Shown: piece after piece, positions 52,824 through 62,340 of the stretch
Layout of the letters: each line of letters starts with the position of its first letter
Position numbering within the stretch: the first letter of the stretch is position 1
From: Brumimicrobium glaciale
Lineage (GTDB): Bacteria > Bacteroidota > Bacteroidia > Flavobacteriales_D > Crocinitomicaceae
Assembly (NCBI RefSeq): GCF_004152935.1
Contig: NZ_SETE01000001.1
Span: forward strand, 186,001 to 250,000
Direction: 5' to 3'
DNA: 64,000 nt
The notes under the pieces: generated by a model
The model's input: only the letters and a program-made list of their open reading frames with translations
Told to the model about the DNA's origin: nothing
Databases searched by the model: none
Program-made: the position numbers and the translations under genes

Positions 52824-54967
52824 TTAATACTCACTCCTGGTCCAATCAAAAAGAAGAACTTCGATTCATTTAAGAAATAGCCCATTCCAACATAAAGAGG
52901 GAAGGAGAATCTTCTGTTTTTCTTAGTTGGATAGACAGAACCCAATAAAACAATTCCTAAATCTCGTTCAGCATCTTCATTAAAGTTAAATGCATTTTTT
53001 GCTAAGAATCCAGCTCCAATTTTAAACGGACGTAATTTCTGAATTTCACCTTTTTGGTAAAACGAGAATTGTGCCAACATAGATAAAGAAATACCACTCA
53101 ATCCTGGGAATCCAGGCTCACCAACTTTCTTAATAATTAATCCAGCAGGAATAGATAAATCCACATCAAAAGCAATGTATTTTGCTTTTATAATCTCCAC
53201 ACGACTAGTGTATCCTTGACCGCCGTAAACATTTTTTCTGTGTTTAATAATCAATTCTATTTTTGCCCAATTTTCCAAACTGTGGGTTTTGTTGGACAAA
53301 TAATCATTGATAGATATAACTTCATTCATGCAGCCTGTTGAGCTTGTGTAGGCAAAGTTTCTTGGTGAATTCAAACCAGGACAAACCACAATATCATCAA
53401 TCGTTTGTTTCTCTACAAGCTTATTATTGGCATCTGTTATGCGCACTTCAATTTCTAAAAATTGTTTTCCATACAACTGAAAAGCATCATCAATGAATTG
53501 ATTATCAAATTGAATGTTTACATCTCCAATTGTAGTTTCATGTAAAATGGGTTGGGTTGCATCTTTTGCTACAACAGGAGTTCCGCCATATTCTATAATC
53601 ACGAAATCCAATTCTTTAGGTCGTTGAAATTCTATGATGTCCAACATCATTCCTGTTTTGGTATTTCCTGTATAAATATTGATACTCTTTTTACGAATGT
53701 CAATTGGAACTTTTAATAAATAATGCGCAACGAATTCGTTTTTGATAAGACTGTCATTTGAAACATCAACTAGATCTTCGAATTTAAAATCTGTTCTATT
53801 CAATCCTTCTCCTTCTAATCTAATTTCAACTATTTCTCCAGGATATACTTGCTTTGATTTCACCCAACTTCCTCCTTGACGTAAAATACTTACTTCATTA
53901 ATTTTCGGCTCAGGTAGAATGTTGATGTTGGTGATGAATTTTGGAACATCTCCATCTTTAATGTACAAATAACCCGAAGAGATTTTGTGATAATTGTAAG
54001 GTCTAAACATACAAAGTATCTTGTCATTACTCAACCTTCTCACAGTGTACATTTCAGCGACGAGTGGTCCGCCAGATTGATCTGTAGCTTCTAGTCGATA
54101 CGTTTTATTGATTGCTAACAAACGGTGATTATCAATTTGAAGCTCTATTCCTTTTGGATTCTTCGCTTCCCAAATAACTTCTTTATTTTCAAAGGTCAAG
54201 AACTTCAAACGTGAACCTTTTACATTAAACGTGAAACTCTGTTTATCTAATATATAATTCGGCTTCCTGAGGTCTATATTAGGACGATACAGCTTAATTG
54301 TAAAATCAATTTCTATATTTCCTGTTTCTGTTGGTATTATTGAAATCCATATTTTATCATTGCTGCGGTGAATTCTGTATTCATATTTCTCATTTTGTTT
54401 CCATAATGGATCAATTACGATATTGTCTGGTTGATTGGTAATGAGTTCAAAAGTTTTTTCATCTCCAATGTATAGGTCACTTTCTCCAGGATAAATTGTA
54501 GCATAAGTATGGGTATAAGGAAAAATTGGAATAGCCATGGTTTTTCCGTTTTCTTCTAAACTAATGTTGAGGAATTCTGCTTGTGAAAGGTCCGAAAACT
54601 GAACTTTGAAGTGATAGTAACCATCTATTCTTAAGGTTAATGAATCAATTATTTTATATTCGTTTGTCGATTTTAAAATCCAATTCACGTTTTGAACCAC
54701 TTTGTTATGAGGAAAAACACGGAATTCTATGATTGGATTTATTTCTTGATACTCAAAAGGAATTTTCCATTCGTTTTCTACAAAAATTCTATCCAAAGAG
54801 TATTTGTAAATATTGGTGTCTATTCGCAATTGAATATCCGAAAAGTAGGAAAACATATTTCCTTGCGCAGTTACTGATTGAGGTTTTATTCCAAAAAGAG
54901 TCAAAACAAAAACAAGAAGAAATAGGTGTGAACGCAGAACATTTTTCGAACTAATATGCATATTCAA
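52817..54967 (-). CDS. Large secreted protein, possibly outer membrane, unclassified
   Basis: The 716-residue protein has a signal peptide (ending near VTAQ, residue 35) and a long body of beta-rich, weakly repetitive segments without a recognised domain (several PxI-x-D-x-V-x-LR patterns reminiscent of Ig-like modules). The last 120 residues (IPAGLIIKKVGEPGFPGLSG ... FSFPLYVGMGYFLNESKFFFLIGPGVSINF) look like outer membrane beta strands ending in an aromatic residue. No catalytic motif. It may be an envelope structural or adhesion component. A TATCTTTG -7 box lies 13 nt before the ATG. Confidence 0.65.
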   Translation of the reverse strand: MNMHISSKNVLRSHLFLLVFVLTLFGIKPQSVTAQGNMFSYFSDIQLRIDTNIYKYSLDRIFVENEWKIPFEYQEINPIIEFRVFPHNKVVQNVNWILKSTNEYKIIDSLTLRIDGYYHFKVQFSDLSQAEFLNISLEENGKTMAIPIFPYTHTYATIYPGESDLYIGDEKTFELITNQPDNIVIDPLWKQNEKYEYRIHRSNDKIWISIIPTETGNIEIDFTIKLYRPNIDLRKPNYILDKQSFTFNVKGSRLKFLTFENKEVIWEAKNPKGIELQIDNHRLLAINKTYRLEATDQSGGPLVAEMYTVRRLSNDKILCMFRPYNYHKISSGYLYIKDGDVPKFITNINILPEPKINEVSILRQGGSWVKSKQVYPGEIVEIRLEGEGLNRTDFKFEDLVDVSNDSLIKNEFVAHYLLKVPIDIRKKSINIYTGNTKTGMMLDIIEFQRPKELDFVIIEYGGTPVVAKDATQPILHETTIGDVNIQFDNQFIDDAFQLYGKQFLEIEVRITDANNKLVEKQTIDDIVVCPGLNSPRNFAYTSSTGCMNEVISINDYLSNKTHSLENWAKIELIIKHRKNVYGGQGYTSRVEIIKAKYIAFDVDLSIPAGLIIKKVGEPGFPGLSGISLSMLAQFSFYQKGEIQKLRPFKIGAGFLAKNAFNFNEDAERDLGIVLLGSVYPTKKNRRFSFPLYVGMGYFLNESKFFFLIGPGVSINF

Positions 54968-54980
54968 TTTAATTTTGATG

Positions 54981-54988
54981 CAAAGATA
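54981..54988 (-). promoter_or_regulatory. -7 promoter box TATCTTTG of the 716-residue protein gene
   Basis: An exact TAnnTTTG on the minus strand, 13 nt from the ATG at 54967. Confidence 0.5.
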
Positions 54989-55197
54989 AGGATAGCAAAT
55001 GATAATTGATAAATGATAATTAACAATTGATAATTATTGCTTTTACACTAAAAAATCTGTGAGAATATGCGGTTGTAAAACAGCGTCATCCCGTATCAAA
55101 ATGCGGAACAAGATTTCTAGCTCCGTTACAGCACAACATTCCGTCAACGCTATTTAGGGAAGTGCATAATTACCAATTATCAATTATCCATTAAAAC

Positions 55198-55401
55198 CTA
55201 GTGCCCATGACAATGCACCTCATAGTTCACTCCGTTTATCTCTGTCCCCGAAGCCTCAATATCTTCCAAATCATCTCCACAATACTCGCCCATTTCAACT
55301 TCTCCATTTGGGCCATCATAATGACACTCTGAACATTTCTTGCAAGATGTAAATGTAAATCCTGCAATCAATAATGCACTAAAAACTAATCTCTTTTTCA
55401 T
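55198..55401 (-). CDS. Cys/His-rich small lipoprotein, possibly metal-binding
   Basis: The 67-residue protein has a lipobox signal (MKKRLVFSALLIAGFTFTSC, Cys20), then CKKCSECHYDG, an acidic centre (GEVEMGEYCGDDLEDIE) and a C-terminal HCHGH. Cys and His content suits metal binding or disulfides. Similar uncharacterised lipoproteins are frequent in Flavobacteriales. It lies 160 bp from the end of the TonB receptor gene on the same strand and might belong to its metal regulon, but a hairpin repeat separates them. No RiPP or enzyme features. Confidence 0.65.
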   Translation of the reverse strand: MKKRLVFSALLIAGFTFTSCKKCSECHYDGPNGEVEMGEYCGDDLEDIEASGTEINGVNYEVHCHGH

Positions 55402-55437
55402 ATTTATTTGTTTATTGTTAAACTTTATATATTCATC

Positions 55438-55556
55438 TTTGATGAGAAAATGCTAAAGACAAGGCTTGTGAAGTTTATAATTATCATGAGTTTATTTTTA
55501 TAAATGATTGTAATTATAAACAAGCATAACGCAGTATTTAACATTTTCTCACAAAG
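55438..55556. repeat. 119-bp hairpin repeat, copy B, just after the TonB receptor stop
   Basis: Counterpart of 44507-44625. Its ends TGAGAAAATGCTAAA and TTTAACATTTTCTCA are inverted repeats, and TTTATAATTA/TAATTATAAA pair inside. It ends 6 bp before the stop of the receptor gene at 55562, in the same orientation and position as copy A. Confidence 0.8.
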
Positions 55557-55561
55557 AGCAC

Positions 55562-57817
55562 CTACTTGATTTTATACTTCAGCGATACAAACACATTAAT
55601 CCCTGGCTGTGAAAGTCCTAAATTTTTCAATGCTGATAAATGTCCACGGTAGTTGGTGTTTAGTAAATTCCGAACTCCAGTTGAGATATCTAATTTTTCG
55701 GCTTTTCCAATTGAAAGATGTGCAGCCAAATTCAATAAATGATAATCTACAGAATATGTTTCATTTGGACCAACACGGTTTTGTGGTAAATAATAAACAT
55801 GCTCTAATATTATGTTTTTAACGCTGATTTTATGCTTGTTTTTAATATCAAATCGAATCGACGTGTTGAGATTCGGTTGTGGAATCAAACTAATCGGTTC
55901 ACCATTTTGAGTCTCTGCAATGGTAGCAGAAAAATTACTATTGATGTGCAAACGGTGAATGCGGTGTGGATGATAATGAATTCCGATTTCTCCTCCATAA
56001 AGATGAGCAACATCAGCTTGACCATATTCAAATATTGGAAAACTACCTGCGAAATCATCAGTTTGATTCAAGTATATGAAATTTGAAATTCTATTATAAT
56101 AAGGATTGATAACAATTTCCAAATGGTCGAAATGTAATTCTAAAGCTAAATCCAATTGAATAGCATGTTCAGAATTTAGATTTTCGTCACCTTTTTCGTA
56201 GCGCAATGATCCATGGTGAAACCCATCTGCTTTTAATTCTGATAAATGCGGAGCTCTGTAACCACTTGAAGCATTAAATCTGATAGAAGTAAGTTCCGAG
56301 TTTCGAACAAATCCTGCCGAATAATTAACGCCTTGGAATGTTCTGTTAACGGCATTCGGATTGATATTAGAAATTAAAGAAGAATCCAAATCTGTTGAGC
56401 TTAACACAGAAAGATAACGAATGTCATATCTTAACCCTCCTTGAAAACGCCATTTCCCTATTTCATAATCGACTAATGCATAAACGCCATTGTCAAAACT
56501 ATTTGCATCTGGAATCAATAATGAAGAACTTGGAAAGCGATTTCTATTGATTTTTGCCATTCCTTGAATTCCCGTTTTTAGTCCAATGTTTTCTGTTATT
56601 TTACGTGTGTATCGAATATTATAAGTTGAATTATTGACATTCAAATGCGTAAAAGGCAATGTGATTTTTTCGTCATGTTCTCTGAGATCACTGTTTGTAT
56701 TTCCTAGTTCAATCAATAGATTCGATTTATTAAAGAAAATTGTATTCTCAATCAATAAGAAGTTATTCAAGTTGAATTGTGCCGGAAGTGTTCCTTCGCG
56801 TTTTCTATCGCTTGTAATAAAATCTATTGTTTCTGGATTTTCATTGTGAGAATGTCCAGGAATTCCCAATCTTAAATAAGAAAGTTGATAACGGATGTTT
56901 AATTGATAATTCTTGTGACGGTAGCCTAAACTGGTTTTGAAATTCGTTCCCCAAAACCTAGAGTTTTTAATGAATTCTCCATCTGGTAATTGAAAATCCG
57001 CATGATTAATGTAATTCGCATGAACATTAGCTCGCCATTTTCCTTTGTGAATTCTAAATCCTGCTTCATTGGTTGTTCCCATAGAATTAGATTCAAATTT
57101 TGTAGAAACATAAGCATCACTTTTCCCTTTCTGAAGATAAGATTCGTCTATAAAATGAATAACTCCACCTAACGCGTCAGCTCCATACAATAAGGAAGAA
57201 GGACCTTTCACAACTTCTACTTTTCCCAAACCTAATTCTGAAGCCGCCATTCCATGATCACTTCCCCATTGTTGATTCTCGATACGCAACCCATTATTAT
57301 AGGTAACAACGCGCATTCCTGAAAGTCCACGAATTATTGGTTTGCTAATTCCCATTCCTACAGAACTAGTTTGAACTCCCGGAATAAGAATTAAGGACTC
57401 ACCTAGAGTTGTTGCTCCAGTTTGAAATAATTCATCTTTTGTCGCAATTGCAACAGAAGTAATGTTTTCTCTTTGAACCCTTCCCTCAGCAGCGGTAACT
57501 TTTACTTCTTCAAAAACGGTATGCAGGGGAGTGAGTTCAATGATTAATTTTTCATTCTTCGATATATCAATCTCTTCTATAGAGATCTTAAAATCAAAAG
57601 CCGTGACTTTAATATTTAAGTGTGTTTCTGGCAAGTGATCAAAGAAGAACTCACCTTTTTCATTTGTGCTTGTAAATATATTAATGCTAGGAAAACCCAC
57701 CTTCGCAAATGGAATTACTTCCTTTGTTTCTGCATTAATTACTTTTCCCTGTATATCTTGCGCATGAAGATTAAAAGAGAAAATTATGTAAAGAATAATA
57801 CCTATTTTTGCTTTCAT
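55562..57817 (-). CDS. TonB-dependent receptor (probable metal/chelate transporter)
   Basis: From ATG at 57817 the protein is about 751 residues: signal peptide (MKAKIGIILYIIFSFNLHAQ), a carboxypeptidase-regulatory-like domain (about 20-110, DIQGKVINAETKEVIPFAKV), a plug domain (about 120-230: ITSVAIATKDELFQTGATTLGESL, VVKGPSSLLYGADALGGVIHF) and a 22-strand barrel ending in VSLKYKIK. It is divergent from a Fur/Zur-type regulator, which points to a metal or metallophore as ligand. An upstream frame extension of 16 codons contains the operator, so the 57817 start is preferred. Confidence 0.9.
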   Translation of the reverse strand: MKAKIGIILYIIFSFNLHAQDIQGKVINAETKEVIPFAKVGFPSINIFTSTNEKGEFFFDHLPETHLNIKVTAFDFKISIEEIDISKNEKLIIELTPLHTVFEEVKVTAAEGRVQRENITSVAIATKDELFQTGATTLGESLILIPGVQTSSVGMGISKPIIRGLSGMRVVTYNNGLRIENQQWGSDHGMAASELGLGKVEVVKGPSSLLYGADALGGVIHFIDESYLQKGKSDAYVSTKFESNSMGTTNEAGFRIHKGKWRANVHANYINHADFQLPDGEFIKNSRFWGTNFKTSLGYRHKNYQLNIRYQLSYLRLGIPGHSHNENPETIDFITSDRKREGTLPAQFNLNNFLLIENTIFFNKSNLLIELGNTNSDLREHDEKITLPFTHLNVNNSTYNIRYTRKITENIGLKTGIQGMAKINRNRFPSSSLLIPDANSFDNGVYALVDYEIGKWRFQGGLRYDIRYLSVLSSTDLDSSLISNINPNAVNRTFQGVNYSAGFVRNSELTSIRFNASSGYRAPHLSELKADGFHHGSLRYEKGDENLNSEHAIQLDLALELHFDHLEIVINPYYNRISNFIYLNQTDDFAGSFPIFEYGQADVAHLYGGEIGIHYHPHRIHRLHINSNFSATIAETQNGEPISLIPQPNLNTSIRFDIKNKHKISVKNIILEHVYYLPQNRVGPNETYSVDYHLLNLAAHLSIGKAEKLDISTGVRNLLNTNYRGHLSALKNLGLSQPGINVFVSLKYKIK

Positions 57818-57834
57818 TGAATTGAACTGAATTG

Positions 57835-57865
57835 CAAATATAATACAAATGCAACAATATTGCAT
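57835..57865. promoter_or_regulatory. Divergent promoter with Fur/Zur-like operator
   Basis: The 50-bp gap between the receptor and regulator genes holds the palindrome ATGCAACAATATTGCAT (57849-57865; arms ATGCAA/TTGCAT) and a further TTGCAA half (57832-57837). TATATTTG on the minus strand (57842-57835) is an exact -7 box for the receptor gene, 17 nt before its ATG. A regulator bound at the palindrome would sit directly upstream of this box and within 3 bp of the regulator ATG at 57868, so control of both genes is likely. Confidence 0.65.
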
Positions 57866-57867
57866 CT

Positions 57868-58284
57868 ATGAAAGTTGATATTTTAAGAAAAAAGAATTTA
57901 CGCGTTACTCCTTTTAGAAAAGAAGTACTAGACATTTTTTTAAAAAATGAGCACGCAATTTCTATTCAAGACATCGAAGACGGGTTAAAGGATTTTGATA
58001 GAATTACGCTATATAGAACGATTAAGTCCTTCACCAGCAAAGGTGTTATCCATGAAATTGTGATGCCTGGAGATATTAAGAAATTAGCATTGTGCGATGG
58101 TGTTTGTGCTCATGATCATGGTTTGCATGAACACAATCATATTCACTTTCAATGCAGGAAATGCGAAGAGGTGTATTGTGTCGAAATTGACGAATTACCT
58201 CAATTAAAAGTACCTGGTTTCATTATAGAAGAGCAAGAAATTCAAGCGAAAGGAATATGTTCAAAGTGTTCAGTTGTGACATAA
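57868..58284 (+). CDS. Fur family metalloregulator, Zur-like
   Basis: The 138-residue protein has the Fur winged helix (RVTPFRKEVLDIF, ITLYRTIKSFTSKGVIHEI), a His/Asp-rich stretch HDHGLHEHNHIHF (82-94, metal-sensing His cluster), and the structural zinc pairs CRKC (96-99) and CSKC (131-134). The His cluster and the neighbouring receptor favour a zinc sensor (Zur), but Fur or PerR specificity cannot be excluded without the metal-site geometry. It is divergent from the receptor, with a shared operator-like palindrome. Confidence 0.85.
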   Translation: MKVDILRKKNLRVTPFRKEVLDIFLKNEHAISIQDIEDGLKDFDRITLYRTIKSFTSKGVIHEIVMPGDIKKLALCDGVCAHDHGLHEHNHIHFQCRKCEEVYCVEIDELPQLKVPGFIIEEQEIQAKGICSKCSVVT

Positions 58285-58340
58285 ATTTTGGTGTGATGCG
58301 TTAATTCAAGCTTAATTCAATTCTTTTCTATCATTTTGTT

Positions 58341-58348
58341 TACATTTG
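58341..58348 (+). promoter_or_regulatory. -7 promoter box TACATTTG of the MMPL transporter gene
   Basis: The sequence matches TAnnTTTG exactly, 23 nt before the ATG at 58372. Confidence 0.5.
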
Positions 58349-58371
58349 TATGTTTAATTATAATTTAGTTT

Positions 58372-61305
58372 ATGTGGTTTAAACTCTCCCAGATTATATT
58401 GAGGAATAGGATTGTTATTATTTCTATAATGGCAGCCTTGACTATATTTTTTGGCTATTTCGCTTTCACAGCCTTAGAAATGGACAATAAGTATGGAAAT
58501 ATGTTGCCTAAAAAATCTCCTGCTCAGGACGATTACATGCAACTTAAAGAAATGTTTGGTGAAGATGGTGGAGCTTTAGTTTTAGCCATTCAATCAGACA
58601 AACTTTACACAGAAGAAAACTTCTTAATGTGGAAACAACTTGGAGATTCTATCGCTAAGTTGGACGGTGTAAATGCAGTTTTGTCTGAAGCCGATCTTTT
58701 CACAATTAAAAACAATACTGCCGAAGGTAAATTTGAAGCAGAACCTATTTTTCTAGATCCAACTTTTAAAGAAAAATCCATTGAAGATATTCGCCGTGAA
58801 ATAAGGCAGATTCCTTTATACAACGGACTTTTATACAATGATTCAACCGATGTTTCCTTGATGATGATTACCATCGATGAGGCATATTTAAGTGACCAAG
58901 CAAAATCTGGAGTTGTATTGGATGCTGAGGCAATTGCATTGGGTTACGAACATGTTTTTGGTAAAATGCACTTTGCTGGTTTGCCACACATTCGTGTTGT
59001 GATGGGAAAAAGAGTGGTCTCTGAAATGTATATTTTTATTGGACTTGCAATTGCAGTTACCTCCTTGTTATTGTACCTTTTCTTCCGATCATTTAGAGTT
59101 GTAGCTTTTAGTATTCTTGTTGTATTTATCGCTGTTATTTGGTCATTAGGAAGTATAGGATTAATGGGTTTCAAGCTTTCAATTTTGATGGCATTGATTC
59201 CACCATTGATGATTGTAATCGGGATTCCCAATTGTATTTTCCTGCTCACCAAGTTTCACCGAGAAGTTAAAGATCATGGGAATAAAACCAAAGCATTATC
59301 CCGTGTTATTTCTAAAGTTGGAAATGCTACATTCTTAACGAATCTTACCACAGCATTAGGATTCTCGACGTTTATGTTTACCAATTCCGAGAAATTAGTT
59401 GAGTTTGGAACAACCGCCTCCATAAATATAATGTTTGTATTTGTGATCTCAATTACAATCATTCCTATTTTATTTTCACTTACTAAGATTCCTAAATCCA
59501 GACATTTAAAGCACTTAGAAAAGAAATTTGCGAGAACTATTGTAGACAAATTAGTTTACATCACAACAACCCACAGAAAGCGTATTTATTTAATTACAAT
59601 TGCAGTGGTTGTTATTGCTATTTTTGGAGCTACAAAGATGGAAGCCACCGGGAATTTAACCAGTGATTTACCAGACTCAGATCCAATTCTAAAAGACATT
59701 CTTTTTATTCAAGAAAATTTTAATGGGGCAATTCCTTTTGAAATTCTGATTAATTATAAAAAGGATGGAAGAAAGTTTGACAAGAAAACACTGGAGAAAT
59801 TAGAAACAGTTCAGGCGAATTTAGAAAAAGATACCATTTTTAGTAAATCGATTTCTATTGTCAATTTCATGAAGTTAATCAATATGTCATATTATGGAAA
59901 TAATCCTGATATGTATAAGTTGATTGAACGTAAAGACATGTTGCGTTTGAAAGGTTATGTGGATAATTTTCAAGCAGACATGGTGAAAACGCAATTGGTA
60001 TACAAATACCAAGATTCAATTCGTGTTGGGAAAACAAATTACAGCGATTCTTTAATGCTTAATTATCCGAAAATTGCTAAGCGTGTAATGCAGTTTAAAG
60101 CGGATACTTCTATTGTTGATTCAATAGCTCCTTCACAATATCCTTCTGAAGAGGAAATCAATATGTTCATAACTGAAAGTGATCGATCGGATGAGGTTTT
60201 GGATGTTTCTATGAAGGTTTTCCCTGCTTCGGCGGTCGGACTTTCTTTAAAAGAATTAATCGATACGACCAATACAACTTATCGTTTGCGTATGCAGGTA
60301 ATTGATTTAGGATCGTATGAAATTGATCAAAAAATCAGTAAAGTTACTGCAATGTTGGATACAGTTTTAAATCCAAATTCAGAGGAAGTTGCTGCTTATT
60401 ATGAAAAATTTGAAGCTGGTGAAACAACTTATGCAGACTCAATTTTCAATGTATCAAATGCATACAGAAACAATACGGCGTTTAATATAGCGGAAGGGAA
60501 TGATTCTTTATTGTTCCAATTTGACTTAGACCCAACTTTATTGGCAACATATTATGAAAAAGAAGAGTTTAAAGTTGCCTTAGAAAAAGCAATTGATGAT
60601 GAAAATTTAAGTTACTTAATCACTGGAACATCAGTTGTTGCAGCTGAAGGAACACAGTATCTTATTAAAAACCTTTTGACGAGTTTAATTATTGCCATTT
60701 TCATTATTGCAATCTTGATGGCGTTCTTATTCCGTTCTTGGAGAATGGTGGTTATTTCACTCGTTCCTAACTTTATTCCATTGTTGGTAACAGCAGGAAT
60801 TATGGGAATCTTTGCAATTCCAATTAAACCTTCAACATTGCTAGTGTTTAGTATTGCATTCGGTATTTCTGTTGATGATACAATTCACTTCTTGGCCAAA
60901 TACCGTCAAGAACTTAAAGTGCGCAGCTACGACCAAAGAGGTTGTGTAATTAATGCACTTTATGAAACAGGATTGAGTATGTTCTATACTTCAATCGTAT
61001 TGTTTTTCGGATTCTCAATGTTTGCTTTCTCTCAATTTGGAGGAACAAAAGCATTAGGTTTATTGGTTTCATTAACTATGTTAGTTGCCATGTTGACCAA
61101 TCTAACAGTTCTTCCTTCATTGCTTTTAAGCTTAGAAAATAGAATTGCAACTAAAGCATTCAGAGAACCATTTATCAATATTTATGATGAAGAAATTGAT
61201 ATTGAATTGTCTAATCTTGAAATCGATCCTAGAACAAGAATCGATTATGACCCAGATGAAGATGTAGATGAAAAAAGCGAGGACGACAAGAACAATAAAA
61301 CCTAG
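58372..61305 (+). CDS. MMPL/HAE3 family RND transporter
   Basis: The 977-residue protein has two repeats of six transmembrane helices with large periplasmic loops, typical of RND proteins of the MMPL/hydrophobe exporter-3 type. GISVDDTIHFLAKYRQE has the conserved Asp pair in the second half and PNCIFLLTKFHRE marks the first. The C-terminal 50 residues are strongly acidic and cytoplasmic. Such proteins move lipids or hopanoid-like molecules; here no partner adaptor is adjacent, which suits HAE3. An ispA-like gene follows after 60 bp. Confidence 0.9.
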   Translation: MWFKLSQIILRNRIVIISIMAALTIFFGYFAFTALEMDNKYGNMLPKKSPAQDDYMQLKEMFGEDGGALVLAIQSDKLYTEENFLMWKQLGDSIAKLDGVNAVLSEADLFTIKNNTAEGKFEAEPIFLDPTFKEKSIEDIRREIRQIPLYNGLLYNDSTDVSLMMITIDEAYLSDQAKSGVVLDAEAIALGYEHVFGKMHFAGLPHIRVVMGKRVVSEMYIFIGLAIAVTSLLLYLFFRSFRVVAFSILVVFIAVIWSLGSIGLMGFKLSILMALIPPLMIVIGIPNCIFLLTKFHREVKDHGNKTKALSRVISKVGNATFLTNLTTALGFSTFMFTNSEKLVEFGTTASINIMFVFVISITIIPILFSLTKIPKSRHLKHLEKKFARTIVDKLVYITTTHRKRIYLITIAVVVIAIFGATKMEATGNLTSDLPDSDPILKDILFIQENFNGAIPFEILINYKKDGRKFDKKTLEKLETVQANLEKDTIFSKSISIVNFMKLINMSYYGNNPDMYKLIERKDMLRLKGYVDNFQADMVKTQLVYKYQDSIRVGKTNYSDSLMLNYPKIAKRVMQFKADTSIVDSIAPSQYPSEEEINMFITESDRSDEVLDVSMKVFPASAVGLSLKELIDTTNTTYRLRMQVIDLGSYEIDQKISKVTAMLDTVLNPNSEEVAAYYEKFEAGETTYADSIFNVSNAYRNNTAFNIAEGNDSLLFQFDLDPTLLATYYEKEEFKVALEKAIDDENLSYLITGTSVVAAEGTQYLIKNLLTSLIIAIFIIAILMAFLFRSWRMVVISLVPNFIPLLVTAGIMGIFAIPIKPSTLLVFSIAFGISVDDTIHFLAKYRQELKVRSYDQRGCVINALYETGLSMFYTSIVLFFGFSMFAFSQFGGTKALGLLVSLTMLVAMLTNLTVLPSLLLSLENRIATKAFREPFINIYDEEIDIELSNLEIDPRTRIDYDPDEDVDEKSEDDKNNKT

Positions 61306-61365
61306 TGCTTGTTCTATCATTTAGAAATTTCCAACACTATTTAAAAATAGATAACAGTATCTTAA

Positions 61366-62337
61366 ATGCACCATATTCAAGAGTATCAACAATTACTAGA
61401 AAAGAAAATTCATGCTTTGGAATTGCCAAAAGAGCCAAAGAATTTATATGATCCGCTGCGTTATTTCCTAACATTAGGAGGAAAACGTACGCGACCATCT
61501 TTAACAATGTTGGCTTGTCATTTATTTGGCACTCCGGGTATAAAAGCAATAAATGCTGCATTGGCCGTTGAATTGTTTCATAATTTCACATTAATTCATG
61601 ATGATATTATGGATGATGCGCCATTGAGAAGAGGGAAAGCAACTGTGCATGAAAAATGGGATAGAGATGTTGCTATTCTTTCTGGAGACGTTTTGTTTGT
61701 GGAAGCATATTCTTTATTGGCCAAGCACGATTCAGTTGTATTACCAAAATTATTGAATGTTTTTACGCGAACTGCAAGAGAAGTTTGTGAAGGTCAGCAG
61801 ATGGATATGGATTATGAATCTTCAAATACTGTAACCATAGATCAGTACATCGAAATGATTCGTTTAAAAACTTCAGTTCTATTAGGAGCGGCCTTAGAAA
61901 TGGGAGCTTTAATTGGAGGAGCAGAAAATAAAGAAGACATTCAGCACATTTATGATTTTGGAGTGAATGTAGGATTAGCTTTTCAAATGCATGACGATTT
62001 ACTTGATCTTTATGCTGATTCAGAGAAATTTGGAAAACAAGTTGGAGGAGATATTCTTTCAAATAAAAAGACTTTTCTGTTGTTGAAAGCTTATGAAATA
62101 GCTGATCAAGAGACGAAATCACAATTGGATACTATCTTGAATAATCAATCAGGACAAGAGAAGATTGACAATGCAAAAGCTATTTTCGAGCAACTAGGAG
62201 TTCGTCAAAAGGCAGAAGAACAAAAAGATTTATTTTATCAGAAAGCACTCTTAAATATGAAGGAAATTAATGTTCCTGATGCCAATAAGAAAGAACTTTT
62301 AGATTTAGCCAAATACCTAATGTCACGTGATCATTAA
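61366..62337 (+). CDS. Polyprenyl diphosphate synthase (trans-type)
   Basis: The 323-residue enzyme has the two Asp-rich motifs of trans-prenyltransferases: DDIMDD (79-84, within HNFTLIHDDIMDDAPLRRG) and DDLLD (210-214), plus GGKRTRP (38-44). It condenses isopentenyl diphosphate with an allylic substrate. Chain length cannot be set with certainty; the residues before the first motif (HNFT) differ from short-chain farnesyl synthases, so a longer chain such as octaprenyl for menaquinone is plausible. RNase D follows 3 bp after its stop. Confidence 0.92.
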   Translation: MHHIQEYQQLLEKKIHALELPKEPKNLYDPLRYFLTLGGKRTRPSLTMLACHLFGTPGIKAINAALAVELFHNFTLIHDDIMDDAPLRRGKATVHEKWDRDVAILSGDVLFVEAYSLLAKHDSVVLPKLLNVFTRTAREVCEGQQMDMDYESSNTVTIDQYIEMIRLKTSVLLGAALEMGALIGGAENKEDIQHIYDFGVNVGLAFQMHDDLLDLYADSEKFGKQVGGDILSNKKTFLLLKAYEIADQETKSQLDTILNNQSGQEKIDNAKAIFEQLGVRQKAEEQKDLFYQKALLNMKEINVPDANKKELLDLAKYLMSRDH

Positions 62338-62340
62338 TTA

